A DNA stretch of 64,000 nt from Amorphochlora amoebiformis (lineage: Eukaryota > Cercozoa > Chlorarachniophyceae): contig BAAHQB010000258.1 in NCBI GenBank assembly GCA_054601695.1, positions 1-64,000 on the forward strand. Reading direction: 5' to 3'. Shown here one piece after another: positions 18,821-64,000 of this stretch. The translations under genes were made by a program, and so were the position numbers. Position 1 is the stretch's first letter. Each line of letters starts with the position of its first letter. The notes beneath the pieces were generated by a model. That model was given only the letters and a program-made list of their open reading frames with translations. It made no database searches and was not told where the DNA came from.

Positions 18821-20892
18821 CTTGTCCACCGGGTGTGTGCGATTCCAAGTGTAGGCGGTGTGCTTGAGTGCGTAGGGCCAATACTCCTTGTCCAACGTCG
18901 ACTGGGTCAGCGCGATTTTCATTTTTCGCCACAGTGTCTGTATAGCACGCTCACACCTTCCATTATGCTTGGGTTGCCGTGGTGCCCCGGGGTTTACCTG
19001 GATGCCATGGTTCCGGTTCCATTCCTTGAAAAGCGCGGAGGTGAAGACGGAACCAGCGTCGGTCGTCACCTGGCGGACCTTCTTCTTCGTCTCCAGCTCA
19101 AAGTCACGGATGATTTTCTTGTACTCGTGAAAGAATTGCATCCCAAAAATCGGCTCCGCCCAGAGAAATTGAGAAGCCTCATCCGTGATAATCATACAGT
19201 GATTCTTGCCGTCAACATCATGTAGGACGCGTCCGACGAGATCCACGCTCAGATTTGCCATGGGCGTCGGATTGCTGGGTTTGGGGGCGGCTGGCGCCCG
19301 CCTATGTGCATTGTGCGCCTCACATGCGCGACAATCGCCGATAACCTTCTTGTACTCTCCGATTGTTAATCCTTTGACCACAGCCTGGATTTTCTTGATT
19401 TCAGAGATGGGGGGGTGTCCGAGCGCATAGTGCCACTTGAGGACGCTCTTGTTCAAGCGAGACTGGTTCCGGTTGGAGATTCGCCGGGCCACATCATTTG
19501 GAGCCGGGGGGCCAGCATGGAATGTGTACGTGGCCTGGTCCTCCTTGTTTGTGACCACGAGGCATACGTTACGTCGCTTGATTCCTAGCTCGGTCTTGTT
19601 CACGATAGTTAGGTAATATTTATCATCGGCGAGGCGGCGTGCGGATATGAGATTTTCATCGGTTTCAGGAACATGGTATACCCCAGTGAGTCGGAGTTGT
19701 TTGCCCCCGCCGAGCGGGATCACGACGGTGCCGACCCCAACCGCGACTGCCTGATGATCGGACACCACCTCTCGGAATACGGTGCGGCGCGGGGTATAAT
19801 CAACAAAGTAGCGATTGTCCCCAAAAACGTGCTTCTCTGCCCCAGTGTCGATGATGAAGGTAGCACCTGCACCGTGGGTGCGAGCCCGCCGGAGGCGGAT
19901 CCGAGCAACCGTGAATGGATTCCATGGCAGAGATGCGTCCGTCTGGGGCGGCTGTTGAACACGCCTGGCCTTGGGCTTCTTGACCTTGCCGTTAGGCCAG
20001 TACTGCTTGCCAGCGGGGCGGGTGGGGCAGTTTCTCCAGCCGTGACCCAGCTTGGAACAGTGATAGCATGGTCGATCCTTGGGGGGGTGGGAGGGCCTGG
20101 GCTTGAGTCTTCGCATCTTGTTATCCCCTTGTCTCCGTTCATCCACGCCGAGGATCTCTAACTTTATCTGATCCATCGTCATAGAAGGGTCCATGCATGC
20201 TTTGTCGATGACATTCTGGTACTGTTCACTGCCCATATAGACGCTGAGTAGTCCCGCCCTGAGTGCTTCTGCCTGTGTGATTTCTCCCAGGGATCGATAT
20301 GCCATGAGAGCCTTTTCGCAGTGCGCTGCAACCTCTTTGGGGTCGAGAAATCCTTGGCGTTGTATTGATAGAGGTCTCGGTATGCCTTGATCATCCTCTT
20401 GGTGCGTGTCCCTTCCTTGGCGTATCTTATCTTCGCCCACAGAATCATGGGGTCCCGCACTTGGCCCTCGAGTGCCGTGTAGAATTTCTGAACGGTGAAG
20501 GCCAATGCGTCGTACATGATCTTCCGCGCCTGTCTTTTGTCTCTTATATTCTTCTTTGTCTTCTCATCGCCGGGATTTTCTCTTAGTGCCTTGGCATCGT
20601 CTTCCGTCACCAACGTGTTCAAGATCTGCCTCCGCACCTCTTCTTCAGACATTCTCAGCAGCTTCTCTGGATCCACCTTCTCTGTTGAATATCCATCCAG
20701 AGGGCGCCCGAGAATAGTCATGAGTTTGCCGTCTATCAATACTTCAAGCGTCCATCCTAGCCCAAGTGCGTCTACTTGACGAATAACAACCTCCCTGTAG
20801 CCCGCCCAAGATACGAACTTCTTGAAGTACTTCTGCGCGTGGGGTAGGAAGAAATGTGCACGGTCCCATTCTGACTTGTCGGCGAGGCTCAT
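16386..20892 (-). CDS. Copia Gag-Pol polyprotein (one frameshift, one intron-like insert)
   Basis: The frame starts with ATG at 20892. Gag occupies the first part with a CCHC knuckle (CYHCSKLGHGWRNC). Protease has the active-site run IIDTGA. Integrase shows the H-H-C-C finger (WHYALGH, CRAC) and the catalytic D, D and E (VDLVG, TTDAGS, RCERA). Reverse transcriptase carries DVNNAFL and the YVDD box (GIYVDDIVV). RNase H follows (YTDADHAG, KSTCAAEY), and the frame stops at 16386, just before the polypurine tract. Gag is broken by an apparent one-base loss near 20345-20352: the frame that begins at 20892 must give way to the frame running to 18821. A 284-base TA-rich segment separates integrase from reverse transcriptase and has intron borders. 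No catalytic residue appears lost, so apart from the Gag break the element looks competent. Confidence 0.95.
18537..18820 (-). other. Intron-like TA-rich insert inside copia pol
   Basis: The minus strand reads ...GTG GAC AAG then gtgtat, and ends ttccctcccag before GGT GAC CAT. Removing 284 bases joins NRTHPVDK to GDHFETPFQLIFG in frame, which is the expected continuity at this point of copia integrase. The insert contains two (TA)n tracts and about 100 bases of other sequence. Unspliced, the frame stays open through part of it as Ile/Tyr. Confidence 0.75.
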
Positions 20893-20897
20893 TTACC

Positions 20898-21407
20898 TGT
20901 TAGTTTGCCAGCGGTTTCAAAATAGTATGACCCTATTGATGAGTATATTTAACGTGAGCACAGTTTGCCACATGCATTCAGATTTAAAGCAAATTACCCT
21001 ACACACACTTGTGCATATAGATTAACACAAGTTCGGTGCGCAGCAGCTCAAGCTTTACCACTGAAATATATATTATCAAAACACAACAACAGAAGCTTGG
21101 TCCGGGAAGCCTTACCTCGCTGAACTGCTGCTGGAACTTCTTGATTTATGAAACTACCAAACAGAATAAAACTGGGAAAACGAACCCGAAGAAATAAATA
21201 TTTGAATATATTAGAGAATAGATAAGGAACCTTAGGGGAACAAGAACATTAGGCATGGACACATAGATAAGAAATATGAAATTCAAATCTAGACTATCGA
21301 GAGGATCCAGCGTATGATACCCCTCGTCGTACTACTTCTAGATACGTCAACTAGAAACAATAATGTATACGGTTTATCTACTGGATACCACAATGCAGAC
21401 CACAACA

Positions 21408-21450
<43 letters not shown>

Positions 21451-21510
21451 GAGAACATAAGTAACAATCAATATGGCCAGTATTGATCATAATCATCTCG
21501 TCAGATACAA

Positions 21511-21568
<58 letters not shown>

Positions 21569-21676
21569 TTACACAGTGATGTACAGTTGCATAGTCCACA
21601 TATATATATGTAACAATCACATAAATCCAGCACACAGATAAACATACATAGTAGCAGCTATAATGACACGCCAACA
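20898..21676 (-). repeat. 5' LTR of the copia element (779 bp)
   Basis: A near-identical partner of the LTR at 15614-16370, slightly longer because its two (TA)n tracts are longer. In element orientation it ends only five bases before the Gag ATG, leaving no ordinary spacer for a tRNA primer site. Confidence 0.95.
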
Positions 21677-22141
21677 GTATAAATCTTAGACAAGGTATAC
21701 GAACGCAATTGTGTTTGCATACTTGTACATACTGTGGCACTCTGTTGCGTGTACGTATCTCTCCTGCGACTAATCCTGTATGTAGGTACATGTCCTTTAC
21801 ATTGAAGACAATAATCCACTCTTTCTAGTTGAATATTATGATACAAATTACATCATATATACTAGATATAATAATGACTACAAGCATCAATAACAATAAA
21901 AATAGTAGGATCAGAAGCAAAATAATTTGTAACTTGTATATGGTTTATGTTACGCGTGCATGCATGTAGCCGTTATAGATAAATCAATAAATATATTAAT
22001 TGTACAGTTAATGGCTAAGGCTTCGAGAAGAAAAAAGCGGGAGAGGAGATGTTGGCCTTTGATGATGAGTTATGAGTTAGTTATAGGTGGGGAGGAAGAA
22101 GGGGTTCCCTCCTCATAGTCTAGAAGGTTGTTGTGTGTGCC
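21677..22141. other. Spacer without a recognised gene
   Basis: AT-rich, non-repetitive sequence. I see no supported coding region, RNA gene or tandem array here. It lies between the copia 5' LTR and the stop codon of the minus-strand gene that follows. Confidence 0.6.
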
Positions 22142-24506
<2,365 letters not shown>

Positions 24507-25215
24507 CTGCGCGATGTATGCCCCTTCCGAGCTGGGTAACGAACCGCGCAGAACCCGGAGAGCAACCCGGAACCCGTGATGGTTATGCGTACCTTACCAT
24601 GCCTGCACGCTGACAACATAAAAAGTGCATGAGCAGCTTGAGTAGCATGGGCAGCTTGATGATCACCAGCATGCCAACATGCCAGCATGCCAGCATGACC
24701 CACACGACCACCTATCTCTCGGCTTCTGCGAACACTTGAACCGTTGGTTTGTGCCTTGCGTGTGCTTGTAAGCCCTGTGTATATGTCTACCTCAATAGTA
24801 GAATCTTGAAAGCCTTCTGGCCTTGTGTATATGTATATGTGCTTGCATCGCGATGGATCCAGATGGATCCTTACATGCGCGCATTTTGGATGAAGCATTT
24901 CGTATCTGTACTCTCGCCTCCAAAGTATCCACATAACATGCACGATATAGTTGAATCACTCACGACAACACCGAAAAGTCATCATCGAGTACTAACTGGA
25001 TTCATAATTGCGATATCCACTCACTGAAATTGATGATGAAAATTATGCTTCATGATGTCGTCTCATGGCTGTGATCATTGGAACTCAATTTTTCATTCTC
25101 TCCATTGCCGTCATCCCCGTTGCCATGCCATTGGCTTGTGAGGAGTCTTTGACGATCGCATGATTCCAATGTTGATTTCATCGATCGATATTTTGATGTA
25201 TTATTTTGATGTCAG

Positions 25216-54308
<29,093 letters not shown>

Positions 54309-54437
54309 CTTCAATCTAGATGCTTATGTCTTCGCCGTGTGTTTGTCCTGATAACATCTGTATCCTCTTTTTTTCTTTTTTTTTTTTTTTGTTAATCTTA
54401 TTCCGTAGACTTTGTTGCATTAACTATACATACGCTA

Positions 54438-54479
<42 letters not shown>

Positions 54480-55648
54480 ATATATAACATATATCCATTA
54501 TATATTACATACAGTAAGTTATAGAAATCTGTCTAAGAGTGAACCATCTCATGAAACCTTCAGCGCGTGAAATCACCACATGCATGCACATCCATGCATT
54601 CTCAAGACCGTTGGAGTTTTCTAATGCAGAATTATCTGAGATGTCGACTGCTCAGCTTTCGAGTACGAGAGACTTCCACACACCGTTGTATCCCTCTTGT
54701 TTCTAGCGTTTAGCTAAGACAATAGTACCTAAAAAAAACACACGGTATATCGGGTACTCAGTTAACTAGCAGTACCCTCATCTCGAAAAGCCCAGACACA
54801 TGCATTCTTTCTTTTTTTAACTAGTTTTTTGATAGTAGTTCTCTTTGATTCGCTTTAAGTTATAATCAATCAAGCTCGGTCTAGACTACGTATACCCATG
54901 GAAAGCTTATGTCCAAGATACTCTATAACCGATATATCTAGTATACTAGGTATATACTTTGATTCGCTTTAAGTCATAATTAATCAAGCTATAGCTCAGT
55001 CTAGACTACCCAAACCTCGTAAACTATTTGGATTAACTGATATATACATATACCATTGTCCGTAGTAGAACTTCAAAGTTACATATACCAGATATACTAG
55101 ATATAGCGTGTCTCGGGCTACCACAGTAAGATCTTTGTTATTCTAGCATATCTCTACCACAACCTGACAACTCTAATCATGATATATATTGTTAGACGAC
55201 ACACTATATGTATATACAGATATATAGTCACTAGAAACCTATTTTCCATATATATCTAGTATATGGTCCTATCTAGATTATGAGTGAGTATATGCCTAGT
55301 ATATAATGAAGTATAGTCGGAGTCATCGGTCTTGTATATATACTAGATATAACATGGATAACTTGTTACTAGTGGGTATTGGAATACGGAATAACTGGTG
55401 TATTCTAGGTATTTACGTCCAATTACCTAGATTTACGTACGTCACAAGTTGTTACTTAGAATATAATCCGATTGAATCTCTATATACTATTCCAGATATA
55501 CTAGATATATAGCCTAGATCCAGTAGATACTAGAGATACTATCTAGACTACATATGTCTACATGCTAGCTCTCTAGCTAGTAGCTGCAATATTAGGCGAA
55601 TCTAGATATTCTAAATGATTAATTAAATTTCTAGAATTTAGCGCGCGA
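54309..55648. other. Convergent intergenic region
   Basis: Between the receptor stop codon (+) and the glycosyltransferase stop codon (-). Moderately complex sequence with many short ctagata/tatacta words and one (TA)n at 54440-54475. I see no gene. It should hold both 3' ends, but no clear AATAAA was located. Confidence 0.6.
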
Positions 55649-63880
<8,232 letters not shown>

Positions 63881-64000
63881 CTACGCAATGCTCGTATACA
63901 TGTTGTAGAGTTTTCATCTGATGTATGTACAAGATATAATGTATGTGTATGTGTGTGTGCATATGTATTATATATATAAAAAATATATTATATAAAATAT
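63881..64000. other. Intron sequence at the right edge
   Basis: Non-coding AT-rich sequence following (in plus coordinates) the first visible glycosyltransferase exon. The rest of the gene lies beyond the window. Confidence 0.6.

Larger units (their letters stand above)
15614..21676 (-). mobile_element. Ty1/copia LTR retrotransposon, full length
   Basis: Two LTRs flank a Gag-Pol frame on the minus strand. The domain order is Gag, protease, integrase, reverse transcriptase, RNase H, which defines Ty1/copia. LTRs start TGTTAG and end CCAACA. Outside microsatellites they differ at roughly nine sites plus a few small indels (about 1 percent by eye), so insertion is recent. A polypurine tract adjoins the 3' LTR. 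I find no exact target-site duplication: TATAT lies to the left and GTATA to the right, but the left flank is (TA)n and may have changed since insertion. Confidence 0.96.

Noticed and set aside
16449-20779. Plus-strand open frames across the copia element
   Set aside because: They are antisense shadows of Gag-Pol; the minus strand carries all conserved motifs.

Overview
Window type. This is nuclear DNA of a flagellated or ciliated microbial eukaryote. Evidence: a split gene for the centriole protein SAS-6, GT-AG introns throughout, many interstitial TTAGGG tracts (suggesting a TTAGGG telomere), and a Ty1/copia element. A glycosyltransferase-like gene and a receptor gene belong to types I associate from memory with stramenopiles, haptophytes and similar protists. 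I cannot name the species. Introns and spacers are dominated by (TA)n microsatellite mixed with minisatellites. Almost every Ile/Tyr-rich open frame is (TA)n translated, not a gene.

Layout. 1-2.27 kb: (TA)n plus degenerate TTAGGG. 2.27-8.61 kb (-): a basic, charged protein in at least nine tiny exons. 9.68-11.21 kb (-): a small single-pass membrane protein in two exons. 11.81-14.82 kb (+): SAS-6 in four recognised exons, with two one-base homopolymer frameshifts. 15.61-21.68 kb (-): a young copia retrotransposon with two LTRs, one Gag frameshift and an intron-like insert inside pol. 22.14-24.5 kb (-): an unrecognised gene with a Gln/Ser-rich tail. 25.22-54.31 kb (+): a 29-kb receptor gene that I assemble from 42 tiny exons. 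It encodes a signal peptide, a periplasmic-binding-protein type 2 (phosphonate-binding-like) domain, a Cys-rich linker, a class C (GABA-B-like) seven-helix domain and a polar tail. 55.65-63.88 kb (-): the 3' part of a putative glycosyltransferase in nine exons, running off the right edge.

How the models were built. Most exons are below the size at which an ORF list shows them. I found them as non-TA islands bounded by AG and GT, then required splice phases to agree. For the receptor, 42 exons total 2,679 nt, exactly 893 codons, with no phase conflict. The glycosyltransferase chain also closes in frame. These are manual models without RNA evidence.

Main observation. In both long genes, introns hold decayed direct copies of the neighbouring exon edge with its splice site ('ghost exons'). 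Heads of exons with acceptors lie upstream of the real exon; tails with donors lie downstream. One intron has 14 copies, and those farthest from the real exon are the most changed. This is what repeated tandem duplication across exon-intron borders would leave, and it suggests how these introns grew.
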